A DNA stretch of 64,000 nucleotides. Source: Branchiostoma lanceolatum. Its lineage: Eukaryota > Chordata > Leptocardii > Amphioxiformes > Branchiostomatidae. The stretch spans positions 21,594,955 through 21,658,954 of the forward strand of contig NC_089728.1 of assembly GCF_035083965.1 (NCBI RefSeq), given 5' to 3'. The translations under genes were made by a program, and so were the position numbers. How positions within the stretch are numbered: position 1 is the first letter of the stretch; the number at the start of each line of letters is the position of its first letter. Below the pieces are notes generated by a model. That model was not told where the DNA came from, searched no databases, and saw only the letters and a list, made by a program, of their open reading frames with translations. This document shows, in pieces, positions 42,720-55,531 of the stretch.

Positions 42720-43700
42720 AATTTCCTTATAAATCATGTTAATGAGGCCTTGTCCTGTATGATTTCTGTCTGATATCGTTCACCTTTACTTAGCTTCCTA
42801 ATAATACAAGAATGAAATTCTAATCATTTACTATTGTGGTATTTTCAATAAGTATTTTCTTATTAATTATGCAAAATAGGTAGCTATTAGCATCATTGGT
42901 ATCTATCGATACCTCTCTCTTTTTCAGCTATATATGTCACATGTTTGAGAGTCCTATTTTGAAAGGCAGCAGATTTATAAACTTTCCTTGCTACTTATGC
43001 AAATTAGCTCCTGATTGGCATAATGAGTATTTGATTATGTAAAGCATTAATCAAACTATCTACATAACATAAATTAAGACGATTCGTTGACCATAAGTCA
43101 AGTTATTCATGTCCAAATGTCAAAACAAATAAATTAAAAACACCCACTGCAGCTCCAAACAAGCCGCTAGAGGGCCCAAACGTACACAACTTATTTAATG
43201 TGGCATGGACTATCTACCACACAAAAACCATGACCGTAGCACTTGCAGGAAATTTGACTTCAAACTTTGGAGCTCTGCTGCAGTACCTTAGGTGCCCGCT
43301 AGGAGACCCATCATTGAACTTGACCTTCTCCTTTAATAAACTTACCTATTCACTAAATATCGTGCACAGCCAACAATAGCTTCTGGAGTTATCCTGTCAA
43401 CAAGCAAATACGCATACATAAACAGCCCGCTGCAGTACCGCAGGAACATGCCAGGTGACCCATTTTTGAACTTGACCTCTGTTTCCACAATCTCTACGTA
43501 CCCACCAAAAATCCTGCAGGTCCATCAACAATACATCGAGTTATGTTGTCTACATACAAACACACTGACATAAAAAGTCCACTGGAGTACTTTAGGAAAA
43601 CGCCAGGTTAACCATTTTCGAACTTGACCTTTGTTTCTACAACCGCCACTTACCTACCAAAAAACAGCAAGATCCGTCAAAGTTTTCGCGACTTATGATC
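42720..43700 (-). repeat. dispersed ATGCAAAT-rich repeat family, copy 5
   Basis: Longest copy. It contains TTAATTATGCAAAATAGG, TTATGCAAATTAGCTCCTGA, CCCACTGCAGCTCCAAAC, GCTAGAGGGCCCAAACGTAC, GGACTATCTACCACACAAAA and several CTGCAGTACC..GCTAGG / CCAGGTGACC-like modules repeated at about 110-bp spacing (43270, 43430, 43580). Confidence 0.65.
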
Positions 43701-44661
43701 TCGACATACATACGGACCCACTCTACAGCTAGCGTAACCGATAACATAACCTTCCCGCGAAGGCATGCCTTCCCGGCGAAGGTAATTACAGAACGCCTGA
43801 TAACTATAGAAGTTTTCAGTTTATTTATGCCCTTTTCTCTCGTTTTGCCCGTAGGTGAGCTACGTACGCCACGGCCACCCTCGGAATAAAGAAGGACATC
43901 ATTGACTAGGGTACAAAGGCGAGATGAACTTCGACATGGCTACCCTCAGACTACATAAGGAATCGACGTGGAAGAACTGGGGTGTGCGCCGATAACATTC
44001 ACCCAGGAGAAACAAACATTGTATGCAGGATCATCGCGAAAGGAAAAGAAAAAGAAAGAAAAGCAATGAAATAGCAAGGGTGACGCAAAAGTACATGATA
44101 AAAACAAATGGAACAAAAAATTAATTAAAAGTCTCACACAAAACACCTACCATGCCCATTATTCAAGAAAGCTTGTCTCTGCGTCTTTCCTTTATGTGTT
44201 AACTATAGTATTCAGAGAGCACATAAATGTATAAAAACGTACGGTATATATCTATATCAGCTATGTGTCCAAACATGAAATCCTTTATTTTATTGTAAGA
44301 AGTAAAAAACATAGACAAACAGCTGTGACATATTAATGTACATCGCCACATACCCTGCCTAACCATTTTTTTATATTGTAGCAAATTAAAAGCTTGTGAA
44401 AACGTCAGGAAAATGCTGTAATAGTGTGTATAAACTTCCGCCTTTTCTGTACCCGACGCATTACATTAGCGTTCCTCCCTGTGCGAAAACCGTTCCAGTA
44501 AAGTATTGTCAAAAAACAATTCCCTGGGGAATGCGTGCGTGGAATAGTTAGAATTCCTCCTTTTTTGACCCCTGCACTATACCAATAGCTCTGCCCCTGA
44601 GGCGTCGCCAAAAACTACATATCATCACCCTTATTTTTCATGTTTAGATGATGTGACAATA
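43701..44661. other. no gene seen
   Basis: No recognised exon or repeat. AT-rich with a purine run at 44035-44070. Confidence 0.4.
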
Positions 44662-44770
44662 TAGCCTGGGTGCCATCCTAGCTATAGTTTTTTGCGGCTC
44701 CCATACTCTCCACACAAGTAGCGGAGAGTATGGGAGCAGTGGAAAGCTAACTATGATGGCACCCAGGCTA
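44662..44770. repeat. hairpin MITE, TAGCCTGGGTGCCATC termini
   Basis: TAGCCTGGGTGCCATCCTAG and GGCTCCCATACTCTCC pair with GGAGAGTATGGGAGC and GATGGCACCCAGGCTA. The loop is short (CACACAAGTAGC). Confidence 0.8.
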
Positions 44771-45515
44771 CTTAGGCAATGATTTGTATGGAAATTTTTG
44801 AGCCTGAAATGAAGGAATCAATGTTGTTGCTTTTATTTCAAAAGTGGTCACTACCGTTGAGACTGGTCTGTGACATCTGTCCTTTAATCTTTAAAACCTG
44901 CTACCAGTACATGATTTTCATGACTATCAAGTGGTATACTGTAACACTTTTCAAATCTGTGTTCGATGATACTAACAGCACCTCAAAATGTATGTCAAAA
45001 TTTGCACAAGCTATGCTCTTAAATAATTTTGGGTACGTTTTGTGTTGTGATTGTCTTTTATATCATGCCTTTCTTGGAACCCGGATTCGAAATGTGACTC
45101 TAGCATTATCAGACATTTAGAGGCATTTGATCATCATCATCATCATCTATCGGCCATCGGCCGGGACTAAATAAGTACATACATCACTCCATATCGTCCT
45201 GTCCAACATCATTTGTCCTTAGAGTTTATATACAATCTCAGTGTCTCTGACTAAACTATCGGCAATTGATACTTGCTTCTTCCCTTACATTCTATCATAT
45301 ATGCAATGGTGACTAGTTAACAAACAGTAATAATAGAAATAGAAATAAATGTAGAGAATTAACATGCTAGTTAGATATTTGTTAGAGGACTGATACTATA
45401 GGTTATTCAGGTGGTTAATGACCTTATACAACAAAATAACAACAAGATATGCAATTTTCATAGGAAAATAGTTTTGTCAAGAAGCTACACCAACCAACAG
45501 TACTATACTTAAGTC

Positions 45516-45677
45516 TCCGTTGCAGGCCCTCCCACTATCGTTTTACTAGCGATTTTTTCTATCTGCTTGGGATCGGGGTAATCGCTGTGTGGATTACCAC
45601 AATTCCAAGCAGATACGGGGCCCATAAAATGAAAAAAAAATCGCTAGTAAAACGCTAGTGGGAAGACCTGCAACGGA
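45516..45677. repeat. hairpin MITE, TCCGTTGCAGG termini
   Basis: TCCGTTGCAGG..CCCACTA, CGTTTTACTAGCGATTTTTT and CTGCTTGG pair with CCAAGCAG, AAAAAATCGCTAGTAAAACG, TAGTGGG and CCTGCAACGGA. A second small hairpin sits at the tip. Confidence 0.8.
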
Positions 45678-45849
45678 TGCTAACTATACTTACAGTAGAA
45701 GTTACTAGAACTCATCATATCTTGCAAGATATATAACATGCATTACGTCAAGTCACTTAAAGCTAGATTCATTACAAACATCTTCAAGCTCTTGTTTGTT
45801 GTGTGTTTGTCTCTTAAATTACCCAATTGACTGAAATGGTTGTTCCCGT

Positions 45850-46925
<1,076 letters not shown>

Positions 46926-47149
46926 TACGAGGGGTGATCAATAAGTCCTCCGCCTCACCCAGAAATAAGGGTTTATGAATGTCTGCCAAAATCAAAATCA
47001 TTGTGATCATTACTTTTCAGGCGATACCCAGTAATGTTAAGTGAGGTAGACGGATAAAGACAAGGACAATTGAGCTGCGACCTGAGGTGTGCGGGCCAAC
47101 TTGCACCGCTGAATGTCAGATATCCGCTTTTTTTTAGTTGAAATAAGAG

Positions 47150-47265
47150 GTAAATGTTTGTCCCGTGTTTGGGGAGAGCCACACCCCGCGCACATGAAAG
47201 AACCCACCACACCTTTCGAAAAAGAGTAGGGGCATGCCCCGGTGTGCGATGGTCCAAACCTTACA
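47150..47265 (+). mobile_element. SINE fragment (opposite copy at 51722)
   Basis: GTCCCGTGTTTGGGGAGAGC, ACACCCCGCGCACATGAAAG and AGTAGGGGCATGCCCCGGTG are the inverse complement of 51880-51985. Only the non-tRNA body is present. Confidence 0.7.
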
Positions 47266-48090
47266 CTCTGGTCTGGGTTGACATCTTGAAAAGGTGATAG
47301 TCACCTGTTATGTCAAACCTTCCACAAATGTGGTAAATCAAAATAAATAAACACTTTGAGAAATAAGAAGGAAATGTTCACCAAACATTTTGACATAATT
47401 CTTCGAAGATTTTAAGCCGATTTATGGCATTCATGGCACCAGGAGCTGGACTCACTCAGCTCTGATCACAGGTCAACCTTGTTTTTCTTGCCACTTACCT
47501 ACTTATTGTATGCGTGTGTGTGTGCGTGTGTGTGTGTGTGTAATAAGAAATAAGGTGCACAACTCAAATTTCGGGGCATAATTATGTAGTATAATGTATT
47601 TGAGGAATATCCGCCAAATTTCAAATTGATTAGGTGATTACTTTTCAATCGACGTCCATTTAATGAAGAAATGATTAGATAATGGGCCACCTAGCGATAT
47701 TCCATGGTACTACAGCAGGACTTTCAAATATGGGATATGTTAGAAAGAAAGGCATATCAATAGATAGCAATCATGCAAATAAAGTCATTTACATAAAATG
47801 CATTTTATTTCAGTTCAAAATGACCACACACACGGACACACACACACGCGCACACCATCAGTTAAATTAAGAGGTTCTATTGCTAGATTGTAAGGTATAA
47901 CACAATCGCCAAACCCCAGGGGGAACCTCTGCACAAACAAACATGTCTTACAACACATCTCATGTCTGTTCAAAACAACATAAAATGTACACAACTGTCA
48001 TTTTAATGAGCAATCAGTGGAAAATAGTCTTTGTGCAATTAGATTTGGTACATGTATGTCAACTGTCAATCAAATAAGTCTGAGAAATAA
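47266..48090. other. no gene seen; two dinucleotide tracts
   Basis: (TG)n at about 47513-47541 and (AC)n at about 47824-47845. No exon recognised. Confidence 0.5.
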
Positions 48091-48096
48091 TTTATT
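48091..48096 (-). promoter_or_regulatory. AATAAA poly(A) signal of the Kelch gene
   Basis: AATAAA on the minus strand 254 nt after the Kelch-gene stop codon. Placement is plausible; usage is inferred. Confidence 0.45.
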
Positions 48097-48139
48097 CTAC
48101 TGAGGCTATCATTTTTTGCACAAAAGTGATCATAGTAGG

Positions 48140-48440
48140 GTCATGGACCTTCTGTCCCATTTTATCCTTCATCTTAATCATCATCATCACCATCATCACC
48201 ATCACCATCACCATCACCGTCACCATCATCATCATCATCATCTCCTACAGCATTGCTTCCTCCATGACTGTCCTCCCCTGATTCCTCCAGGTCTGGAAGG
48301 ACAGTGAGGACAGTTTTGTTTTCTCGCCATCCCATGATAGCCTCCAGGGTCATTGATCCTCCATTCCAGTTTGGCCTTCATTTTGATCATCATCATCATT
48401 ATCACCATCGTCCTCCCCTGGTTCCTCCAGGTCTGGAAAC
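48140..48440. repeat. duplicated acidic-tail segment with (CATCAC)n tract
   Basis: GTCATGGACCTTCTGTCCCA, CCTTCATCTTAATCATCATC and GTCCTCCCCTGATTCCTCCA (48140-48300) repeat as GTCATTGATCCTCCATTCCA, CCTTCATTTTGATCATCATC and GTCCTCCCCTGGTTCCTCCA (48348-48437). The second copy encodes the acidic tail of the Kelch protein; the first lies in its 3' UTR and has an expanded CATCAC/CATCATC tract (48175-48242). Confidence 0.7.
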
Positions 48441-48593
48441 TCGTCCCCGCCTCCCAGTGCAGGAGGGTACATCCTGGCTGCCAGGCAGGTGTAGGTGTCA
48501 AACACTGACAACCTGTTTGGGATTTCAATAAGATTGGAAAAGTATGTTTCAGCTGCAATATAGCAAGTCTGAGTCATCACAACCTTCTCCCAG
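48350..48593 (-). CDS. KBTBD-type Kelch gene, exon 4 (terminal)
   Basis: Acceptor GTGTTAGGCAG. The split Ser codon (AG|C) leads into WEKVVMTQTCYIAAETYF, SNLIEIPNRLSVFDTYTC and LAARMYPPALGGGDEFPD, the last Kelch blade, followed by an acidic tail LEEPGEDDGDNDDDDQNE, GQTGMEDQ and TGA (48352-48350). The tail has about a dozen Asp/Glu in 30 residues and arises from a trinucleotide-rich, tandemly duplicated sequence. Confidence 0.88.
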
Positions 48594-49149
48594 CTGCCTA
48601 ACACATAACCAGTTCAATTTTGGTACCCTCCAAGCAGAGGTTAGGCTCTGGCTTCTTTTGGATGTCTTTTTATGCGTTTTCATCTGGCTTTCTATTTTAT
48701 CAGGTTTTCTTCTTGTCCGCCAGCTTTAAGCTCATAGTTAATGTACCAGCGATTAAAGCTTTTAATGGTATAATTTAATCTTTGGAACTTTAGGAAAGGC
48801 TAGTTCAAAATGTGAACTTATATGTACAGTCAAATATTCCCAAGAAGACCACTAAGGGCACTGAGAAAATCTTGTCAACGTGGACAGATGGTCACTTGAC
48901 AGCATTGACAGGATTCTGCTTGTATCAATGGGCCAAATCATCAAAGGGATCACCAAAAAAATGTCATATTGTCCAGGTAGTCCTTTTGTAGAAAAGGCTA
49001 CTACTACTTGGCTCATTAGTATAGGCTTGACTGTAATAAAATCTGAACCAACCCATTGAAGATATTACAGAGTTGTTGTATGTTTGCCATACATTAACTG
49101 ATGACTATCACTATTCTACTAGAGAAGAAGCAAACATGTTGATACACAC

Positions 49150-49581
49150 CTGTTGGGAAGATCCAGTAAGTGTTCCCACCTCTGTGCTCCTTGGTTGTAC
49201 CTGTACAGAAACTTATTCACCAGCGGTTGGTCGGGATCCGGAGGTTGGCTGGCCAATCCGAACAGTTCGTCACGAGACTCGGACACGACTAGGTGGAAAT
49301 AGCTGCAGTCGGGGAGATCGCATGTTGCAGCCTTCCACTTGTCACGCGCCGGGTTGTACGCCATCATCTTCGTGAGATCGTAATCGGTGCAGAATATCCT
49401 CCCGCCACACGCGACGGCATTGGCTATCCGGTCCAGCTTGCCACGGAGGGAAGCACGGCGCTCCCAGCTGTCGGCGTTGTGGTCGTAACGCATCGTCTGC
49501 TCGGGGCCGACAGTGTACAGCCGATCGTTTAGACTCACGCAGACGGTGTCATCGTCCAGTGGGACTGACGCAACTTTAAAC
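49150..49581 (-). CDS. KBTBD-type Kelch gene, exon 3
   Basis: 432 nt. It reads W|FKVASVPLDDDTVCVSLN, DRLYTVGPEQTMRYDHNADS, WERRASLRGKLDRIANAVAC, GGRIFCTDYDLTKMMAYNPA, RDKWKAATCDLPDCSYFHLV and ends QGAQRWEHLLDLPN, AACAG|GTGTGT. The pattern of Y(D/N)xxxDxW at blade ends and a degenerate GG dyad (only CGGR is kept) is that of a divergent Kelch propeller. The acceptor CTCTTGTTCAG is unusual: all of it except the CAG belongs to a transposable element (49585-51054). Confidence 0.92.
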
Positions 49582-49584
49582 CTG

Positions 49585-51054
49585 AACAAGAGCTTTTAAA
49601 AAAAGCTGGCGTTTCGGCTACGTTTATAAGTGTGAATTGTCTTTTCCCTTTACTTGAAGTAAAATCTGCCAGAGGAAGTCACTCAAGGGCTGTTCAGTCT
49701 ATAAGAAAAATTGTCATTTTGGGAAATGAGTACTGTTTTAATAGAGAAAGGCAGATTGGGGAAAGCAATTTTGAAGTTACGTCACTTAACTTAAGTGCTT
49801 TTGAAAAAGCTGGTCTTGGCCTACAACTTGTACTTATTTGTAAAATGTATAATAGGCTCATTATAAAAGCTATCAATGTAATTATGTACATGGCACGCAA
49901 TAAAACATAAAATTTGAAAAAGCACCATTGAATCATCAGAACTATGGTAATTAAGTGAAATAGAAGTTCATAACAGCTAAGGTTCTATCTAAAATGAATG
50001 ACTACCAAATGTCAAACAAATCAACAGCTACCTCATCCGTATTATTCTGGTTTCCGCATTTACAACATTTCTTCCTTATTTTCCTGGGTAATTTTGCTAA
50101 AATTCATGAAAATTCCCATAGTTTTGTGCCGAGGGGCGCCACTTTCCACGTCCGTGTTGTCTGAATGAAGTCGATACTGAACAATGGAGCATTTGCTACT
50201 GTAACAAAGAATCGCTGTTTTGCAAACAACATCAAGAGCCTCTGTTTACATCGGGGATAGAAGTTTAGTGGCGAGTGTTTTGCAAGAATCATCTTACCGC
50301 GCATAGGAGCCGCTGCACGGTATTTTCCATTACAATGAACAGAAAAATTCGAATGCCGGGTTTGGAATCTATGAAGTCCTGTTCATAAGACAAAGGCCTT
50401 GTATATATTAAATGAATATTTAAAAATAACAAATATAAAATATTTCTTTATTTATTAATGAAAAAAAATGATATTCATAAATATGATATTGATAGATTAA
50501 TATAATATCAATATATATTTTTGATATTCAATATCTAAAAAGAAAAAAAAAATCCACGCACGGAGACGAACCCGGATCTTCTGGGTCCGAAGTGCTTCGC
50601 GTTGCCAGATCGGCCAAGCTGCGGTACGTAACTATTCACTCTGGACGTAATGCTATAACCTCACTATATGGTATCATTTATGCCGATTTTTGGTCGTTTT
50701 CTTGACGAAATCATTTTTTTTCTTCTGCAATCTTGTGGAATAGATGTAATATGGTCATTTTTCAGGATATCAAAGTCCGAAACCACAATGCAATGATATT
50801 TCCGAACAGTTGTAGCAGTTACATGCGGTCGCCGTCCTGTGTCACATGCAAATCTAGCCTGCCTGCATTTTCGTGCTCTCTTGCCATATAAGGCAACGGC
50901 TATACAAGGATTTGAGAACGTATTGCCATATAAGGTCTTATTGTGTGCGACACAGTGTTGAACCAAGCTTCCCTGGTTCCTTCCTTGAAGGTCCCTTGCT
51001 TGAAGGTAAAAGCCAGGACAATGCGTTCCGGCGCGCATGCGCCGAAACGCAAAA
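49585..51054 (+). mobile_element. 1.5-kb repeat element, copy 2, in Kelch intron 2
   Basis: Near-identical to 1963-3452. Its left end (AACAAGAGCTTTTAAAAAAA) sits 3 nt from the exon 3 boundary. The region after 50965 (CTTCCCTGGTTCCTTCCTTG) differs from copy 1, and copy 2 lacks a short insert there. Ends ..GGCGCGCATGCGCCGAAACG. Confidence 0.85.
50553..50623 (-). pseudogene. tRNA-Arg(UCG)-like sequence in copy 2
   Basis: Minus strand: TTGGCCGATCTGGCAACGCG, CACTTCGGACCCAGAAGATC, CGGGTTCGTCTCCGTGCG. Compared with copy 1 the anticodon arm is less damaged, while the B box reads GGTTCGTCTCC. As in copy 1 the acceptor stem is poor. Confidence 0.6.
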
Positions 51055-51455
51055 AAGGTGTCAAGTGACTATTAGAGGATGATCATCATTCTGAATGAAA
51101 ATGTACTCTACTGGGGTAACTCTGAGATGTTAGATCTTGGCACTCAAACAATGATTTTATATAAATGTCGGGAAACTTCATCTTATTCTAATCAGGCACT
51201 AAAAACATAAAAGTGACAACATGATGAAGAAAGCAGAGCACAAGAAGAAGGAAAAATGAAAATCAAGGAAACAAGTAGACAAAAAGAAAGGATACATAAT
51301 TTCTAAAATTACATATATAAAATGACACCTTAAAGTATTTCTTGGGTGTATGAAACAATAGTGGATGAAACAGATTAATATGTATCATTCACAGCAAAAA
51401 ACAGAAAACAACAAAACAAAACAAATGAAAACACGAAAAGGTGATAAGTTCTTAC

Positions 51456-51620
51456 CACTGGTTTACTTTGGGTTGGTACTGCTGGACGGTCATGTCATCA
51501 TCATCGGAGAATAGATACAGACAGCTGTGAGAGCAAACCAGCTCGCGCGGATGGCGAGGCCAGATCAACGGTGCCGCTCTCTCAATCCAGCAGCTGCCAA
51601 AATGGACGTACCAAAGAAAC
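51456..51620 (-). CDS. KBTBD-type Kelch gene, exon 2
   Basis: 165 nt between ATGTTATTCCACAG and AGTG|GTAAGA. Translation: R|FLWYVHFGSCWIERAAPL, IWPRHPRELVCSHSCLYL, FSDDDDMTVQQYQPKVNQ, W. It forms an early Kelch blade (CLYLFSDDD... YQPKVNQW). Both phases match exon 1 (AG|G) and exon 3 (TG|G). Confidence 0.88.
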
Positions 51621-51721
51621 CTGTGGAATAACATGTTCAATATGAACCAATGCAGGGCAAGATGTAGTAGTAGAAGTACGTGCACAGGCCAGCACTGGCC
51701 CCTTGCTATGGGTTATACCTC

Positions 51722-52200
51722 CCTTTATTCGGGGTGACATACCCATTCGTTGGCCAAGACGGTGATGTGCCAGTTCTCCAGTCTGGGTGAATGGTGTAAA
51801 TCACCGTATGGCTGATACGAGACGGAGGTTCGTCAGGCCTCTATCCGGGTGATTTGTAGCAAATCACCAAATAAAAGGATTTGGACCATCGCACACCAGG
51901 GAATGCCCCTACTCTTTTTCGAATGGTGTGGTGGGTTCTTTTATGTGCACGGGGTGTGGCTCTCCCCAAACACGGGACCTCCATGTAACGTCCTACCTGG
52001 GGGACGTCCCTAACCCTAGATGAGCTAGGTAATCATTTACACCTGAGTGAAGTGAGGAAAGTCTTGTTAAGTGCCTTTCCCAAGGGCACAACTTCGGGGC
52101 GCAAGTTCGGACATGTCTCTGGGCACAACCGGGATCAATCCCGGGTCCCATTGTTTGACAGCCACGTGCTCTACCACTTCCGCCACACAACGCCGACATC
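51722..52200 (-). mobile_element. tRNA-derived SINE
   Basis: The 5' head, read on the minus strand from 52190, is GGCGGAAGTGGTAGAGCACG (A-box-like TGGTAGAGCAC), then CCGGGATTGATCCCGG (B-box-like), followed by a body with AGGGACGTCCCCCAGGTAGG and a conserved GTCCCGTGTTTGGGGAGAGC block. The body recurs inverted at 47150-47265. It lies in Kelch intron 1, same strand. Confidence 0.7.
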
Positions 52201-52294
52201 ACCCTTATCCTAACAAGTACACTGCTTGTAGGTGGCTGACAAGAAAAACTTGAGAAAAAAACTTGAAGAAATGTAAATGTAATGCAAAAATCAC

Positions 52295-52375
52295 TTAACC
52301 TTCTCCTTGCTGCATAACCCCTATAACCAATACAAGTTTGGTGCTAAAGGGCTATTTTAGCAGGGAGAAGGTTAA
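52295..52375. repeat. small hairpin element
   Basis: TTAACCTTCTCCTTGCTGC pairs with a TAGCAGGGAGAAGGTTAA arm. A separate 38-bp tandem palindrome (TACCTTGCAGCAAGGTA repeated around ATAT) follows at 52550-52587. Confidence 0.65.
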
Positions 52376-52663
52376 ACAAAACACCCCCGAAATATTGGTA
52401 TTTACTTTAACAAAACAGCATTCCTAGATACCAAGGTCTGAATATGAAGAGATGTACCATTTCTGAGTAAATTTATGCTTGTCATAACTGAAATTTTGTT
52501 TAGTTGGTGATGCCCATTGTCACTGAATATACTCATTGTAAATAGCATTTACCTTGCAGCAAGGTAATATTACCTTGCAGCAAGGTAAAGGGTTAACAAG
52601 AAATAGTTTGTCATTTACAAGAGTTGAGCTGTCAATGGATGGCTTTGTACAATGGTTACTAAC

Positions 52664-53748
52664 CTTGGTGCTGAAATGGTGTAGATGGAATAAATGTCGC
52701 TAGATGGCGTGGCTACCACGGCCGCAGGACAGGTGTCCCCAGGCTTCACCATACTGTACACTTCTCTGGTCAAAGGGCTGTAGCAGGCTAGCGTTCCGTC
52801 CAACTCTTCTGCACTCGACACGCGGCCCTCGGCGAGGTCGTCCCAGCTGGAATCCGTGTTACAGGCCCCGAAGATCAGCAACATTTCCTCGGCAGTTATC
52901 CCGTACCTCTTCCGACTATCCTCCTGCGGGCGCTCGCTGTCTCCTTCGAAGACGTTCCGCTGAATTCTAGCGGCTATTTGTTCCATGTATGACTCACTGA
53001 CCAACTTGTGATCTTTTATAACCCCAATGTCGTCTTGTGTTAAGAGAGAAAACCGAATCTTCTGAAGGATTGCTGGCAGGTGGATTGTTCTTGTTGAGTC
53101 GTCCGACGCGACCCATTTTGCTGCTGCCTCCCAGACCATAATTTCAGACGCAACGTCGAGTTGATCACTACCGATCACGTCTAGGAACTGGTCTCGTGAC
53201 AACTCTTTAAAACCTTCCGTCGCACACACCCGTGGGAAATATCTACAGATGAACGCCTTGCTAGAGACTCGCAGGTTTTCTACGTCATTGGAAGCAGCAA
53301 AGAGGTATATTTGAACGCCATTGCTTATGTCAAGTTGGGATTCTAAAAGTGAGGTGCAAGTGTCGTAAACAAAATCAACTTGTAGGAACTTCGCCGCAAC
53401 GGCGAGTCTCTGAATGCCTTCCAAGTCATCAGTGGACAACTCGAGCTGTCCGCTGTAAGCGTACTGTATGATAGACTGGATGCTACTTGGGTCTAAGTAG
53501 GGTTCTTGGAGTGAGACGCGTTCTTCCTTAAGACCCACTGCGAACATTGCACGGAAATATGGACTTACACCCGCTAAAACTAACCGATGGCACGGGAAAA
53601 GGCGTCCGCAGACTTCCAGGGTGACATCCTGGAACTGATTGTCAGTCTGAAGACGCTTCAACACCGCAAAGAAGCCTGAGAAATGCTCAGAATTGGAGTA
53701 AGTCACGGACTGAGCGTCGACGAATTCGTCTGCAGCGACAGCCGCCAT
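52664..53748 (-). CDS. KBTBD-type BTB-BACK-Kelch gene, exon 1
   Basis: Start exon of a 641-codon protein, probably a substrate adaptor for a CUL3 ubiquitin ligase. ATG 53748 (GGCGGC-rich context). Residues about 20-140 are the BTB domain: FSGFFAVLKRLQTDNQFQDV, TLEVCGRLFPCHRLVLAGVS, PYFRAMFAVGLKEERV, YAYSGQLEL. The BACK domain follows: SNGVQIYLFAASNDVENLRV, ELSRDQFLDVIGSDQLDVAS, MVWEAAAKWVASDD, LLTQDDIGVIKDHKLV. Then a linker with YGITAEEMLLIFGACN and CYSPLTREVYSM, which resembles KBTBD2-type proteins. Donor CCAAG|GTTAGT. The total over four exons (1085+165+432+244) is a whole number of codons. A precise orthologue was not assigned. Confidence 0.93.
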
Positions 53749-55531
53749 GTTGGACTAGTGACCTTTGACCGCAACTACAACCAGTAGTAGTATACGTGGC
53801 AGCATCAAAGTGACTTCTGTCAGGTGGCTGTTCAATGCTACCAGTTAGAGTCCTCAAAAGTGTCAAATGAGACACACGTTAGATTTAACCAAAGTTGATA
53901 AATGCATGTAACGCTACTACGATGGTTTGATTTTAAAGACTTTTTAGCAGATGAATTTACTAACATTAACTGTGAACATAGATGTTAACATGTTAGACTT
54001 CAAGACCTTAATATCTACAATGGTTTTCATATGATGTAGCGGACCCATACTCCCAAAAGGAAATTTCACACACGCAATGACCACAAAGGAAAAACAGAAA
54101 TGAACCAACAAGTAACAAATATATGTATTTTTTATCAACAAAAGTGCATATCTTATAGCTTCAGTCCCTCAATGAAAGAAGCAAAATATAAAAAGATAAG
54201 TGATAGGTGTAAACTGATAAAACATGAGTCTACAAGCAACAAACTTAAGAACAAGAAGTGCAGAACATTCTAAACAAGTAAATATCAAAGTGGAACAATT
54301 AACATGTGTGGGTAAGGTAGCGTTAAGGAATATTAGGATGTCTATCAAGTATTCTTAGAAAAAGCATAAAGAAGAAAAATGCACGACTTGTGAGTCGTAT
54401 ACTTTATAGCAAGGAAGTTTTAAGATTCATCCTACTTCCTTTAACTTAAAAAAAAAATAGCCTGTTTTCAAGTTGTGTCTTACTCTAGAAAGCATGACAT
54501 AGAGGAGTCCAAGGTCCAGTATATGCTAACACCCCCTTTCTTGGATAACAATTACACAGTACTAGAGTATCTTAAGATAAGTTTTGAACAGATAATGACA
54601 CATGAATAAAGAGCACAGGTAAACCTAACCTTAATTCAAGTACCGGTATTTTGAAATTTGGCCACGATTTGAGCTAACCACAACACTAGATGATACACTA
54701 CATTCTCTTGAAATACATGTACTAGAATGTGATATGAACATAAAATACATTTCAGTCATTGATCATGATGATGAGCTGCTTGAAAATAAGATGGGCTTAA
54801 ATGATCAATCAGGCTACATTTGGCAGTTATCGTGGATATAATGTGACTTTGGATATGACTGGCAATATTTGATGAAGAATAGAATGGCACACTAATACTT
54901 TCTTACTAGTGTCTTTACAAGTATTGTGGCAGTGAATACTAGTAGTGGTATATTGCCTTAGATACAGCTTAATGTTTAAATCACCATAAACACATAATTA
55001 ATTCTAACTCTTATGTAGACCTCATAGCTGTATTGCATACATTAAGCTTACCAGTGTTCTTATCCATGTATTCAAGATAATAATTAACCAATTGTTTTTA
55101 TATGAGTTCTGACTTAATGAGTAAGTATTTGAGGTCTCTTGCCACCATTGTGAATGTGCCTTCAATGTCTCAGTAGTGTCCTACAATAACATGTTTATCT
55201 ATAGTCATGTTATGTTGCTAAACTTGCCATTCCATGTAAGTCTTCTGAAACTGTGTTCATTAACGTGCCAAATATAGACTCGGCAGATTTTTTTATAGAA
55301 TTTCTAACATAACCTCTTCCCCTTGAAATGTTACAGATGTATATGGAACTCTTTCTCAATCAAGGAAATTTCACTTTTCCACAATGTAAGTACAACTGTT
55401 CTTCTTCAGGCACACACTGAAGAATGAGTACATCCTAATATCATGGCAATAGCTGCACTGATTGGATAAAGAAACAGGTTATGCTAAAACCATCTACACT
55501 ATCGCTCTACCCTCTACTCTCTCTAACTTCA
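53749..55531. other. intergenic, Kelch-gene promoter side; no gene seen
   Basis: AT-rich. It contains the Kelch-gene promoter (next to 53749) and the 3' UTR of the zinc-finger gene (next to 55531). No exon, tRNA or defined repeat recognised. Confidence 0.5.

Noticed and set aside
44779..45120. 113-codon plus-strand frame
   Set aside because: No family motif, no splice context and no codon-like composition; probably chance in AT-rich DNA.
48116..48307. Poly-histidine frame on the plus strand
   Set aside because: Product of the CATCAC tract; the real gene runs on the minus strand.
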